DNA of 64,000 nucleotides from Pseudomonas sp. R4-35-07 (GCF_003852235.1 NZ_CP027732.1:5580001-5644000), one strand, 5' to 3'. Shown: positions 19,204 through 31,112, counted from the first letter of the stretch. Notes: a model not told the origin generated them from the sequence alone. A program made the numbers and translations.

Positions 19204-19927
19204 AATTTCTGCCCTGCATAAGTATTACGGCGATCACCATGTACTCAAGGGCATCGACCTCACTGTTGAAGAAGGCCAGGTGGTGGCGATCATCGGCCGC
19301 AGTGGCTCGGGTAAATCCACCTTGCTGCGTACCCTCAATGGCCTGGAGTCGATCAACGACGGCGTGATCGAAGTCGATGGCGAATACCTCGATGCCGCCC
19401 GCGTCGACCTGCGCAGCCTGCGGCAGAAGGTCGGGATGGTGTTCCAGCAGTTCAACCTGTTCCCGCACCTGACCGTCGGCGAGAACGTCATGCTCGCCCC
19501 GCAAGTGGTGCAGAAGGTGTCCAAGGCCAAGGCCGCGCAGTTGGCCAGGCAGATGCTGGAGCGGGTCGGCCTGGGGGAAAAGTTCGACGCTTTTCCGGAC
19601 AGGCTGTCCGGTGGGCAGCAACAGCGCGTCGCCATAGCCCGCGCCCTGGCCATGTCACCCAAGGTGCTGCTGTGCGACGAAATCACCTCGGCCCTGGACC
19701 CGGAATTGGTCAATGAGGTGCTCAGCGTGGTGCGCCAACTGGCTAAAGATGGCATGACGCTGATCATGGTGACCCACGAAATGCGCTTCGCCCGGGAAGT
19801 CGGTGACAAACTGGTGTTCATGCACCAAGGCAAGGTGCATGAAGTGGGCGACCCCAAGGTCCTGTTTGCCAACCCGCAAACGCCGGAGCTCGCCAACTTC
19901 ATCGGTTCAGTGGAACAGCCGGGCTGA
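19190..19927 (+). CDS. Amino-acid ABC transporter ATP-binding protein
   Basis: A 245-residue cytoplasmic ATPase that drives the importer. Walker A is GRSGSGKSTLL near residues 38-48, the signature is LSGGQQQRVAIARAL, Walker B is VLLCDEITSALD and the switch His is in VTHEM. The start ATG at 19190 has AAAGGAGA upstream inside the previous gene. It ends the operon and overlaps the 3' end of the convergent fimbrial gene by 29 nt. Confidence 0.94.
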   Translation: MPLLRISALHKYYGDHHVLKGIDLTVEEGQVVAIIGRSGSGKSTLLRTLNGLESINDGVIEVDGEYLDAARVDLRSLRQKVGMVFQQFNLFPHLTVGENVMLAPQVVQKVSKAKAAQLARQMLERVGLGEKFDAFPDRLSGGQQQRVAIARALAMSPKVLLCDEITSALDPELVNEVLSVVRQLAKDGMTLIMVTHEMRFAREVGDKLVFMHQGKVHEVGDPKVLFANPQTPELANFIGSVEQPG

Positions 19928-20438
19928 CCAGTTCAAAACGACCCTGCCCCTCCAGCGACGTCTGGCTTCGCACTTGCAGCGCCTCGGCGGGCAGGTCGGT
20001 GTCGATGTCGACCTGGGCGGTCAAGCGCTGACCTGTTACCGGCCTCCCTGCGACGCGTGCCGTCAGGACCTGGCCCGGTAATAACTGCCCAGCCGCACCA
20101 CCGCCGGGCGGGTCCCAGTCGACGGCACGCCCATCCACCTGTGCATGCTTGAGGCTAAGCCGCAACCGCCCCTGTCGGCCAAAACGAAATGCTTGCCCAT
20201 CGGCGGCACCGATAAAACGCAACGCCATCACCGACGGCTCGACGCACAACACGTTGAGCTGCAGCGTGCGCGTGGCGAGCGTCACCGTAGGGCTTTCCAC
20301 CAGCGCCTCCCTGCGAATGACACCGTAGTCGATACGCGGTTGGCTCACGGACAACCGGCAGTTTTCGGCCCGCGCCCCCTGAACCAGCAACACCGTGCAA
20401 AACAGTGCACAGCCGAGGCTTTTAAACTTACCGCCCAT
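19899..20438 (-). CDS. Fimbrial minor or tip subunit of the chaperone-usher operon
   Basis: The last gene of the fimbrial operon encodes an exported protein of about 179 residues. The start at 20438 gives the signal peptide MGGKFKSLGCALFCTVLLVQ ending GARA; an in-frame ATG at 20474 would precede it by 12 residues and lie deeper in the usher gene. The mature part begins ENCRLSVSQPRIDYG with a Cys that can pair with that in LNVLCVEPS, a pilin-like pattern. It is probably the distal subunit. Receptor specificity is unknown. Confidence 0.65.
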   Translation of the reverse strand: MGGKFKSLGCALFCTVLLVQGARAENCRLSVSQPRIDYGVIRREALVESPTVTLATRTLQLNVLCVEPSVMALRFIGAADGQAFRFGRQGRLRLSLKHAQVDGRAVDWDPPGGGAAGQLLPGQVLTARVAGRPVTGQRLTAQVDIDTDLPAEALQVRSQTSLEGQGRFELVSPAVPLNR

Positions 20439-22929
20439 GGCACACCGCCGCTGTTGTATCAAAGAACTTGTCATGATCAGGCTGGCCCCCGGATGGAATG
20501 TTCAGCAGGCAACTGGCAGAGTCCGGCAATGAAACCCTCAGGTCTTGCACCTCGTTCACGTCGTTCAGGAAGATCATGCCCTCGCCCACTACGCTGGTCA
20601 GAAAACGATCGCCCTTGCCGAACACCGCGGCCCCTTGAGGCAGTGGCCGGCCTTGGTCATCACTGGCATTGACCAGCATGCGGCGCACGCTCACCACGTC
20701 GAATGCCACGGTGTTGACGGAACCGCGGCCTGCGGCGAGCACACGGGTGCCGTTCTTCAGGTCAACGCGCTTTGGCAAGGACTGGGTTTGCACCTCGATA
20801 TGGCTGTTGGTGTAGGCAGGCAAGCCTGGAAGCACCGCCTGGCCGGTAAAGTCAGTCCACACCGGGCCTTGCGGGGTGTCGATTTTTGCAGAGCCAATGT
20901 CGCCCACCGACGCAATACCAAACGTGTCCTGCACCGTGTAGGGCGAGAAGGTAATCCCACCTTCATGAGCGACCACGCCACCTTGCAGCTGCCCGGTGTA
21001 ACTGGTGCCTAACGGGTCGCGACTGACACCCAGACCGACTCGGGTGTAACGCGGCGTGAGGTCTATCTGGCCGCGCATCGATTGCTCCTGCGCACTGAGG
21101 TCGCGCTCGACGCCCACTTCATAGTTCACATACTCATTGACCCGTTCAGTGAGCGCCGTGCCGGTACGGGACTGCCCCCCACGGCGGCTGATATAGCTGT
21201 TCACACGACGATCACCGCCCAGGGGCACGCTGACCTGCAACCGCAAGGACAAATCATCATCGAGCACGGTGTCGCGCCGGTTTCGATCCCGAGTGGCGTC
21301 GCGGCGTGCCTGAGTGCTGCCTACCTGCGAGTCGGCAATCAACGCAACATCGGCATAGCGAAACGACTTGTTCCATGAGGCGAACACGTGTTCGCTCGAT
21401 TGCCCGTCAAATTGAGCGCTACGGGTATAGCCCAGGGAGAAGGCACCCAGGGTGGGGTCGACCCATGTCACGCCCGCCGTGTATTGATTCTTGAAGCGTG
21501 ACGCCAGCACGTCGGCCGTGGTCGGGCGGCCGGCCTCGATCACCTCGCGATAGCCGCGGGTCTGGCTGGTTGCGCTGAGGTTGAGCTCGACGTCGGCGGA
21601 TACCGGGCTGTTCACGGACACGCTACTGCGTGAGCCGGACACGGCATGACGGCTGTCGCGGGACAGGTTATGACGTGCGCCCACCGACACTCGCTGGAAA
21701 AACACGCTGCTCAGCGTGCCACCTGCCGACCAGTACTCGTCGGTACTCAACAAGCCGAAACCACCCGTTGAGTCGCGCCCCAGGCCCCACGTCCCGCTGC
21801 CCATGGCGACGACGGGCGACGGCCCCTCACCCTGCGTCTCTTCACGTAGTTTGCCGAGGGACAAGTAATAACCGGGTGCCGCCGGCGCGGCGCCGGCGAA
21901 CGAAGCCGCCGGCACCACGAAGCTACGTCGGCCCCCGCGTACATCGATCACACTGACCTCAAGGTCGCTTGTGCCATTGAGCAGCGGCAAACCGGTCAGC
22001 CGGAAAGGCCCTTCGGGCACCAGCGTACTGTGGATCAACACACCGGACTGACGCACCTCAATCCGCGACTGGCTGTGTCCCAGGCCTTCCACCACCGCGT
22101 TATTGCTGCCCGCCGGCACGCGCGACTGGCCGTCGGGGGAAAACTGCACACCCGACAGCTGGATGCCACCAAACAGCGGATTGTTGCTGGACAGCTGGCC
22201 CGCCTGGAAAGTCGAGCGCAGCGCGGCGATATCCCGCTGCGCATAGGCATACAGGTGCTCGTTGTGCGTCACGCCGTTATCGGAGACATGGATTTGACGA
22301 CTGCGAAGAATCCAATCTCCCAGGTTGAAACCCGCTTCGGTGTAAGCCGACACGAACCGGTTGGTCCCACTGCGCGAATGGCTGTCGAAACCCTGCACAT
22401 CATAGTTGAACAAGCCCGCCGCACCGCCCCGGGCAAACTCCCCGGCCTCCCACTGCGGTTCGCGTAGTGATGAGGTGGGCACCACCAGCGCCACTTCATC
22501 GTTGCCAGGGCGCAGCCGCACCATGGTCGTGGGAAACTCCCCCAGAAAGTCATGGCATGCCTGGTCGGCAGTGGCGCCTTTGCGGACGATGGCAGTGGGT
22601 TTGACCAACCCGGCTTTGTCCAGTAATGCCGGGGTAAAGCACAATTGCCCAGTGGCATCGAACTGGGCGTCCACCAACCCGAGCGGGTTGCCGTTGACTT
22701 TCAACCCCACCACCTGGGTGCCCTCGCGAAAGCGCGCGGCCGTGCGGAAGTAGTCCGAGACTTTCGGGTCAATGCCGTGCGTGGTCAGTGCCGCCAGGTC
22801 AAAGCCCTCGCCCAGTTCCAAGGCAGGGGCAACGCCAGGCAAGCTCCACAGTGTTGCCATCCCCATGAGCAACGTGGGTCGGCGGGTCCATAAAAAAGCT
22901 CCGGTTCGGTGACTCGACAGGTTTGTCAT
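20428..22929 (-). CDS. Outer-membrane fimbrial usher
   Basis: An 833-residue PapC/FimD-type usher that assembles and secretes pilus subunits across the outer membrane. It has a basic N-terminus and signal segment, an N-terminal periplasmic domain that binds chaperone-subunit complexes (GLVDAQFDATGQLCFTP), a large beta-barrel, and a C-terminal domain ending with the paired-Cys segment SCLLNI and AAVCHGR. It starts 7 nt after the chaperone stop and overlaps the tip-subunit gene by 11 nt. Confidence 0.92.
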   Translation of the reverse strand: MTNLSSHRTGAFLWTRRPTLLMGMATLWSLPGVAPALELGEGFDLAALTTHGIDPKVSDYFRTAARFREGTQVVGLKVNGNPLGLVDAQFDATGQLCFTPALLDKAGLVKPTAIVRKGATADQACHDFLGEFPTTMVRLRPGNDEVALVVPTSSLREPQWEAGEFARGGAAGLFNYDVQGFDSHSRSGTNRFVSAYTEAGFNLGDWILRSRQIHVSDNGVTHNEHLYAYAQRDIAALRSTFQAGQLSSNNPLFGGIQLSGVQFSPDGQSRVPAGSNNAVVEGLGHSQSRIEVRQSGVLIHSTLVPEGPFRLTGLPLLNGTSDLEVSVIDVRGGRRSFVVPAASFAGAAPAAPGYYLSLGKLREETQGEGPSPVVAMGSGTWGLGRDSTGGFGLLSTDEYWSAGGTLSSVFFQRVSVGARHNLSRDSRHAVSGSRSSVSVNSPVSADVELNLSATSQTRGYREVIEAGRPTTADVLASRFKNQYTAGVTWVDPTLGAFSLGYTRSAQFDGQSSEHVFASWNKSFRYADVALIADSQVGSTQARRDATRDRNRRDTVLDDDLSLRLQVSVPLGGDRRVNSYISRRGGQSRTGTALTERVNEYVNYEVGVERDLSAQEQSMRGQIDLTPRYTRVGLGVSRDPLGTSYTGQLQGGVVAHEGGITFSPYTVQDTFGIASVGDIGSAKIDTPQGPVWTDFTGQAVLPGLPAYTNSHIEVQTQSLPKRVDLKNGTRVLAAGRGSVNTVAFDVVSVRRMLVNASDDQGRPLPQGAAVFGKGDRFLTSVVGEGMIFLNDVNEVQDLRVSLPDSASCLLNIPSGGQPDHDKFFDTTAAVCHGR

Positions 22930-22936
22930 GGGTCGA

Positions 22937-23653
22937 TCAACCCCCGTCGGTATTGATCGGGGCCCGGTAGTTTTCTACCGAAAAGCCGTAGATCGTGGCC
23001 GGCTGAATCTCTATATCAGTCAGTTCCTCCAAGGGTCCTTCAACCTTCACCGCCAGCGCTTCGCCCGGCAAAATGTAGGTGCGCGGCAGCGTAGCCAGGG
23101 CTCCCTGTGGCAATAACCGAACCTGCGGAGCCATGCGCACCACATAAGCGCTATCGTTGTGGACCGTCAAACGTTGCCCTGTACGTCGCCACTTCAGCAG
23201 CTCCCAGGGCGTGTGATGAACTGGCAGGCCTTGGGGATGCAGGATCAGCGGTAAATTCTGCCGCAAGGTGATACCAATGGTCGCACCGCCCGCAGCACGC
23301 GCCTGGGGAATGCCCTCGAAAGACACGCGTTTGAGCCGCTGAGTCTTCAACGGGGCCTTCAATGTGCTGATGAAACGCACCAGTTGCGTTTCGCCCCCTT
23401 CCACCCGCGCAATAGGCGGCGTCACGATCAAGAGCGGTTCCGCATCTTCCGGTATGTTTTCTATTACCGAATGCAGCAGCGCTGGAGCCGCGTCGGTATT
23501 CTTGATGTTTATCGTCGCTTCACCCTGCTCTTCGTTCAATACAATGACCGTGGTTTCCGGCAACATACCATCAGCCACCGCAACACCGACAAAGCACAAG
23601 AGCAACAGTGCATATAACAAACGCGTACTCTTTCTTACGGGACGACTAAGCAC
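22937..23653 (-). CDS. Periplasmic fimbrial chaperone (PapD-like)
   Basis: A 238-residue chaperone that donates a beta-strand to pilus subunits. The start is GTG at 23653, with GGGGAA about 7 nt upstream, and this gives a full signal peptide (LLYALLLLCFVGVAVA). The N-terminal immunoglobulin-like domain has the subunit-binding G1 strand ETQLVRFIST and the conserved LRQNLPLILHP; the C-terminal domain ends FSVENYRAPI. It sits between a terminator-like hairpin and the usher gene. Confidence 0.88.
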   Translation of the reverse strand: MLSRPVRKSTRLLYALLLLCFVGVAVADGMLPETTVIVLNEEQGEATINIKNTDAAPALLHSVIENIPEDAEPLLIVTPPIARVEGGETQLVRFISTLKAPLKTQRLKRVSFEGIPQARAAGGATIGITLRQNLPLILHPQGLPVHHTPWELLKWRRTGQRLTVHNDSAYVVRMAPQVRLLPQGALATLPRTYILPGEALAVKVEGPLEELTDIEIQPATIYGFSVENYRAPINTDGG

Positions 23654-23702
23654 TCTGTGTTCCCCACAACCTTGAAGTTGACTATTGAGCGTCGGGCGCG
23701 CT

Positions 23703-23746
23703 TATAAAACAGCCGACCAGAAACACATGTTTCTTGATCGACTGTT
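23703..23746 (-). terminator. Terminator-like hairpin between pilin and chaperone genes
   Basis: On the minus strand a ~17-bp imperfect stem (AACAGTCGATCAAGAAAC against GTTTCTGGTCGGCTGTT, with G-U pairs) is followed by TTTATAAG. It lies 11 nt after the pilin stop and would reduce read-through to the chaperone and usher, favouring pilin production. Confidence 0.65.
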
Positions 23747-23756
23747 GTTATGTCGC

Positions 23757-24413
23757 TTAGATGTAACTCAATTCAAGTGTTGCGCGCCCATCAAGGGTAA
23801 CGTCACGACTCAGGTCCAGGTCCTGGCCTTTATTGATCACCGCGCGCACAGCAATCGTCCCGGTCAACTGGTTGATAGAGGCGGGTGTGGCGGCCGTGCT
23901 GCTGCGCCAGGAATATTGGCTAGGCGATTGTGCGACTTTGCCATCACTGTTCTGCCAGGCGCCGGCGCTGATCCGCATGATCGGAAACAGTGTTGCGGTC
24001 GGCGAGCGCAGGTCCCTGAGGGTAACGGCAAAGCCACCCGTTCTCCGGCCGGCCACAGTCCCCAACCCGAAGTTGTTCGCCTCGGTGTAACCACCCCCGA
24101 GCGCAGTGAGGATGCCCGTTACCTTGCTCCCGGCCTGCAGGTCGACAAATTTGAGCCCGAACTGGGCAGGCGTATTGCCACAGCTGACGGTGATAGGCGT
24201 GGTTTTTTCGGTGAGCGCGTTAAACGCCGTCTGGGACAGTTGGCCCGAAGGAATATCGCCGTAGTTGATAATGCCACCGCCGCTCATACTGAGGTTACAG
24301 GCGGCGGGCTTGATGACCCCCCTGACGATCAGTTCTGCGCTGGTGGCAGCATGTGCGCCAATGTTTGCCGCCAGGCAAACGAGACCCAGGGTCAATCCAA
24401 CAATTTTTTTCAT
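23757..24413 (-). CDS. Major fimbrial subunit-like protein (DUF1120 type)
   Basis: A 218-residue exported protein with signal peptide MKKIVGLTLGLVCLAANIGA ending AHA. The mature protein opens ATSAELIVRGVIKPAACNLS and carries a pilin-like Cys pair (AACNLS ... TVSCGNT). The C-terminal strand ends RATLELSYI, consistent with beta-zipper assembly. It is the first gene of the chaperone-usher operon and probably the main shaft subunit. It resembles DUF1120 proteins, which are frequent in Pseudomonas fimbrial clusters. Confidence 0.82.
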   Translation of the reverse strand: MKKIVGLTLGLVCLAANIGAHAATSAELIVRGVIKPAACNLSMSGGGIINYGDIPSGQLSQTAFNALTEKTTPITVSCGNTPAQFGLKFVDLQAGSKVTGILTALGGGYTEANNFGLGTVAGRRTGGFAVTLRDLRSPTATLFPIMRISAGAWQNSDGKVAQSPSQYSWRSSTAATPASINQLTGTIAVRAVINKGQDLDLSRDVTLDGRATLELSYI

Positions 24414-24895
24414 ATTCGACCTGTCACTTGAAAGTTATCAGGTGCTCTCTACGTTCGTCTTGGCGGCTCCATCGCCAAACGGTTTATCTTCCTGGATGTC
24501 TACAACGACACATAAATAACACCAAGGCAAAATTGCCGGGTGACAGTGTGTCGCCTTGGTGCTTCATTAAAGAATCAGATAACGCCTGGGTTAATGTGAG
24601 AACTGTAAAACCTGCTGGTCATTTAAACCCAATTTAAAAGTAGGCTAAAACAAAATACCCGATGACATAATCAAACGCGCCCTGTAGGGAAAATCAAAAC
24701 GCGGCTTTACTACGAGGCAAAGTTAAAACTCCTACAAAATTAATTCACTACTCCCCGCTTGTCATTCGATGCCATCCTACATATCTCACAAATTACCCCC
24801 ACAGACAGCCGCAGAAAAATTACCGAAGCACAACGCGTTGGCTCCAGCGGTCGATCGTGGCACGATGGCAAGGTTATCGACCGAGACCCCAAACC
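24414..24895. other. Gene-free divergent region between fimbrial operon and ppx
   Basis: No gene is supportable in these 482 nt. The part nearest the pilin is A+T-rich. It contains a 9-bp dyad CACCAAGGC / GCCTTGGTG at 24520-24561 separated by 24 nt, about 107-148 nt upstream of the pilin start, and a TTTAAA-N5-TTTAAA pair at 24622-24638. Promoters for the fimbrial operon and for ppx should lie here. Confidence 0.5.
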
Positions 24896-26398
24896 ATGCC
24901 GCAATCCCAAGCCAAGAATCTGTCCCTGATCGCTGCCATCGACCTGGGCTCCAACAGCTTTCACATGGTCGTGGCCAAGGCCCAGAACGGTGAAATCCGC
25001 ATCCTTGAGCGGCTCGGCGAGAAAGTGCAACTGGCTGCCGGGATCAACGACGAGCGCCAGCTCAATGAAGAGTCCATGCAGCGCGGCCTCGACTGCCTCA
25101 AGCGCTTTGCGCAACTGATCAACGGCATGCCGCCTGGCGCTGTACGAATAGTGGGCACCAACGCCTTGCGTGAAGCCCGTAACCGCAACGAATTCATCCA
25201 TCGCGCCGAGGAAATCCTCGGGCATCCGGTAGAGGTTATTTCCGGTCGCGAGGAAGCACGCCTGATTTACCTCGGGGTCTCCCATACGCTGGCTGACACC
25301 CCGGGCAAACGCCTGGTGGCGGACATTGGCGGTGGCAGCACCGAATTCATCATCGGCCAGCGTTTCGAACCCCTGCTGCGCGAAAGCCTGCAGATGGGCT
25401 GCGTCAGCTACACGCAGCGTTATTTCAAGGACGGCAAGATCACCCCGGCGCGCTATGCCCAGGCCTACACGGCGGCGCGGCTGGAGATCATGAGCATCGA
25501 ACACGCCCTGCACCGCCTGAGCTGGGATGAAGCCATCGGCTCTTCCGGCACCATCCGTGCCATCGGCCTGGCGCTCAAGGCCGGCGGCCATGGCACCGGC
25601 GAGGTGAATGCCGAAGGCCTGGCGTGGCTCAAGCGCAAGCTGTTCAAGCTGGGGGATGCCGAGAAGATCGACTTCGACGGCATCAAGCCTGACCGCCGCG
25701 CCATCTTCCCCGCCGGCCTGGCGATTCTTGAAGCCATTTTCGACGCCCTCGAACTGCAACGCATGGACCACTGTGACGGCGCCCTGCGCGAAGGTGTGCT
25801 CTATGACCTGCTCGGTCGCCATCACCATGAAGATGTGCGTGAGCGCACCCTCAGCTCGTTGATGGAGCGTTACCACGTAGACGTGGAGCAAGCGGCGCGC
25901 GTAGAGCGCAAAGCCCTGCATGCCTTCGACCAGGTGGCCGACGACTGGGACCTGCAAAACGGCGTATGGCGTGAACTGCTGGGCTGGGCCGCCAAGGTGC
26001 ACGAGGTGGGCCTGGACATCGCCCATTACCATTACCACAAGCACGGCGCCTACCTGATCGAACACTCGGACCTGGCCGGGTTCTCACGGGAAGACCAACA
26101 GATGCTCGCGCTGTTGGTGCGCGGCCACCGCCGCAATATTCCCAGGGACAAATTTGCCGAGTTCGGCAAAGACGGCATCAAGCTGATTCGCCTGTGCGCG
26201 CTGTTGCGCTTTGCCATCCTGTTCCACCACATCCGTGGCACCCAGGAAATGCCCCAGGTGAAGCTGCGCGCCGACGGCGACAGCCTGGAAGTGATGTTCC
26301 CCAAAGGCTGGCTGGATGAAAACCAGCTGACCCAGGCGGACTTCGCCCAGGAAGCGGAGTGGCTCACGCGGGTGGGGTTCAGCCTGAACCTGCATTAA
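24896..26398 (+). CDS. ppx: Exopolyphosphatase
   Basis: Removes terminal phosphate from inorganic polyphosphate and may also act on pppGpp. The 500-residue protein has the ASKHA phosphate-binding motif [15 protein letters not shown] near residues 12-26 and the second motif [14 protein letters not shown]-terminal HD-like region includes [20 protein letters not shown]. The ATG at 24896 gives [18 protein letters not shown], the usual Pseudomonas start. It is convergent with ppk, separated by a REP doublet. Confidence 0.95.
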   Translation: MPQSQAKNLSLIAAIDLGSNSFHMVVAKAQNGEIRILERLGEKVQLAAGINDERQLNEESMQRGLDCLKRFAQLINGMPPGAVRIVGTNALREARNRNEFIHRAEEILGHPVEVISGREEARLIYLGVSHTLADTPGKRLVADIGGGSTEFIIGQRFEPLLRESLQMGCVSYTQRYFKDGKITPARYAQAYTAARLEIMSIEHALHRLSWDEAIGSSGTIRAIGLALKAGGHGTGEVNAEGLAWLKRKLFKLGDAEKIDFDGIKPDRRAIFPAGLAILEAIFDALELQRMDHCDGALREGVLYDLLGRHHHEDVRERTLSSLMERYHVDVEQAARVERKALHAFDQVADDWDLQNGVWRELLGWAAKVHEVGLDIAHYHYHKHGAYLIEHSDLAGFSREDQQMLALLVRGHRRNIPRDKFAEFGKDGIKLIRLCALLRFAILFHHIRGTQEMPQVKLRADGDSLEVMFPKGWLDENQLTQADFAQEAEWLTRVGFSLNLH

Positions 26399-26424
26399 CC
26401 CGATCTAAACAGCACAGCAAAACA

Positions 26425-26521
26425 AAATGTGGGAGGGGGCTTGCTCCCGATAGCAGAGTATCAGTCAACAGATTCATCGACTGACCCACCGCTATCGGGA
26501 GCAAGCCCCCTCCCACATTTT
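26425..26521. repeat. REP doublet (REPIN), copy 2, between ppx and ppk
   Basis: Inverted units AATGTGGGAGGGGGCTTGC and GCAAGCCCCCTCCCACATT flank a spacer of about 45 nt. The doublet occupies the short gap between the convergent ppx and ppk genes and could act as a shared transcript end. Confidence 0.92.
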
Positions 26522-26536
26522 TGACTGCGTTGGGTT

Positions 26537-29073
<2,537 letters not shown>

Positions 29074-29137
29074 TTACGGGCGGGCGGTGCAGTTATAAGC
29101 GGCCATTATGACGAATGAATGACAGTTGTGCTTATCG

Positions 29138-29156
29138 ATGCGACCTGTAGTCGCAT
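29138..29156. promoter_or_regulatory. Inverted repeat ATGCGAC-N5-GTCGCAT upstream of dedA
   Basis: A perfect 7-bp dyad with a 5-nt spacer lies in the interval between the hemB remnant and the dedA-family gene, about 105-125 nt before the latter's start. It could be an operator for either gene. No regulator is identified. Confidence 0.35.
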
Positions 29157-29260
29157 TCGGCATTTGCGTAGGAATTGTTCACTTCGTGACACATCTCGAT
29201 ACTTTCATGAATCTTCGTGAAGGCGTAGGCTGCGCGTTCATTTCGCCAGCACCCTAGACC

Positions 29261-29896
29261 ATGCTTCAACAATTTCTGCATGACTTCGGCTACTTTGCCC
29301 TCTTCCTCGGCACGTTCTTCGAAGGCGAGACCATCCTCGTGCTCGCAGGCTTCCTGGCGTTCCGTGGATACATGGATATCAACCTGGTGGTGGTCGTTGC
29401 CTTTTTCGGCAGCTACGCCGGCGACCAGCTGTGGTACTACATGGGGCGCAAGCACGGCCGCAAATTGCTGGCGCGCAAACCGCGCTGGCAATTGATGGGC
29501 GACAAGGCGCTGGAACATATCCGCAAGCATCCGGACATTTGGGTGCTGAGCTTTCGGTTCGTCTACGGTTTGCGCACGGTGATGCCAGTAGCGATTGGCC
29601 TGTCCGGCTACCCACCTCTGCGGTATTTGATCCTCAACGGTATCGGTGCGGCGATATGGGCGGCTGCGCTAGGGGCTGCGGCCTATCATTTCGGCGCGGT
29701 ACTCGAAGGCATGCTCGGCAGTGTCAAGAAATACGAGCTGTGGGTGCTGGGCGCCTTGCTGGTGCTGGGCTTGGGCCTGTGGCTGCGACGCCGCGTCAAG
29801 AATGCCCGCATCGCCCGCGAGGCGTGTGCCGAAGCCAAGGCCCGGCTCGCTGCCGAACCCGCCCCGGTCGAACCCCCTAAGACGCCAGGCGAGTAA
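29261..29896 (+). CDS. DedA family membrane protein
   Basis: A 211-residue inner-membrane protein of the DedA/VTT superfamily; members act as lipid carrier flippases or in membrane homeostasis. It shows the re-entrant segment FFEGETILVLAGFLA, the GRKHGRKLL turn and the Arg motif SFRFVYGLRTVMPVAIGLSG near residues 98-117. A long helix and a basic/Ala-Pro tail end the protein. Its 3' end overlaps the convergent desaturase-like gene by 20 nt. Confidence 0.9.
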   Translation: MLQQFLHDFGYFALFLGTFFEGETILVLAGFLAFRGYMDINLVVVVAFFGSYAGDQLWYYMGRKHGRKLLARKPRWQLMGDKALEHIRKHPDIWVLSFRFVYGLRTVMPVAIGLSGYPPLRYLILNGIGAAIWAAALGAAAYHFGAVLEGMLGSVKKYELWVLGALLVLGLGLWLRRRVKNARIAREACAEAKARLAAEPAPVEPPKTPGE

Positions 29897-31112
29897 CCCG
29901 GCTTCTGCAGCAGTAGAGGCCGATCACGCTGAGCAGGCTGTAGCTCAGCAGCGCCAGCCAGCCCAGCGTGCTGGCCGGCCATAGCCCGACCCACGGGGCC
30001 AGCCCTACCAACGGTAGATTCAGCCCCAGGCGCACCCCTTCCGCCTTCAGCGCCCACGGGCGATTCTCCAGTGCGATCCCCAATGTGAACAGCCCCAGGG
30101 CCATCGCGCTCCAGCCCACGACCAGCGCCGCCGTGGGCAGACCTTCTGCGAAATTCATCAAATAACTGCCAAACCCCACATAAGCCGCAAACTGCACGGC
30201 AACGTAGACCTGCTGGCGCGTATCCAGCGGCACCTCGAATTTGCGGAACTGGGCCAAGTCCGGCTTGGTCATCGGGTACCTGGCTTTCACGTCGGCAGGG
30301 CGCCAGCCAGTGCGCATGAACCAGATGCGCAGCTTGTCCCAGCGGTTCTCAGTACGACGGGCATCGCTCCACAACTGCGCATAAAACTGCAGGTTCGCCC
30401 ACAGCGGATTCCAACTGGCCAGGGGCGTGGTCACGCCGAAGATCACCGGTTCGTTGTCGTCCTCTTCCTGGAATGTGCCGAACAGCCGGTCCCAAAAAAT
30501 GAACACCCCGCCATAGTTGCGATCCATGTAGAGGGCGTTCTGCGCGTGGTGGGCACGATGATTGGACGGTGTAACGAAGAACACCTCAAACCAACCGAGC
30601 TTGGACACGTGACGTGTATGCACCCAGAATTGATACAGCAGGTTGAGCGAAGCCACACTGACGAACACCACCAACGGCACACCGAGCACCGCCAGGGGCA
30701 GGTAGAAGATCCAGCTCAACAAAAAGCCGGTACTGGTCTGACGCAATGCGGTGGTGAGGTTGTAGTCCTCGCTCTGGTGGTGCACTGAGTGCGCAGCCCA
30801 CAGGATATTGCGCTCATGGCCCAGGCGATGCAGCCAGTAGTAGCAGAAGTCGTAGAGCACAAAGGCGCACACCCAGGTCCACACGCTTTGGGCCGACCAT
30901 TCGATCAGCGCCAGGTGCTTGAGGGCGAATGCATAGGTAAGCAAACCCACGCCTTTGGTCAGTAACCCGGTGGTGGTAGACAGCACGCCGGTGCTGAGAC
31001 TGTTGATAGCGTCGGCGACTCGATAGTTGCGCGCACCGCGCCAGCGGTCAGCCAGCAGCTCAACCACGATCAAGGCAATGAAAAACGGTACCGCGTAAGG
31101 CACGAAGTCCAT
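29877..31112 (-). CDS. Sterol desaturase/fatty acid hydroxylase family protein
   Basis: A 411-residue integral membrane di-iron oxygenase. The three histidine boxes are visible as HRLGHE (about residue 95), HSVHHQ and HRAHHAQN, in the order and spacing of the family. Several membrane segments flank them, and a C-terminal ~130-residue extension adds further membrane helices. The substrate in Pseudomonas is unknown; alkylglycerol or lipid modification is possible. Confidence 0.87.
   Translation of the reverse strand: MDFVPYAVPFFIALIVVELLADRWRGARNYRVADAINSLSTGVLSTTTGLLTKGVGLLTYAFALKHLALIEWSAQSVWTWVCAFVLYDFCYYWLHRLGHERNILWAAHSVHHQSEDYNLTTALRQTSTGFLLSWIFYLPLAVLGVPLVVFVSVASLNLLYQFWVHTRHVSKLGWFEVFFVTPSNHRAHHAQNALYMDRNYGGVFIFWDRLFGTFQEEDDNEPVIFGVTTPLASWNPLWANLQFYAQLWSDARRTENRWDKLRIWFMRTGWRPADVKARYPMTKPDLAQFRKFEVPLDTRQQVYVAVQFAAYVGFGSYLMNFAEGLPTAALVVGWSAMALGLFTLGIALENRPWALKAEGVRLGLNLPLVGLAPWVGLWPASTLGWLALLSYSLLSVIGLYCCRSRVTRLAS

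Noticed and set aside
24740..26065. Long minus-strand open frame opposite ppx
   Set aside because: It is the antisense shadow of a well-supported enzyme gene in GC-rich DNA; its translation has low-complexity His/Gln/Val composition and no recognisable domain or ribosome site.
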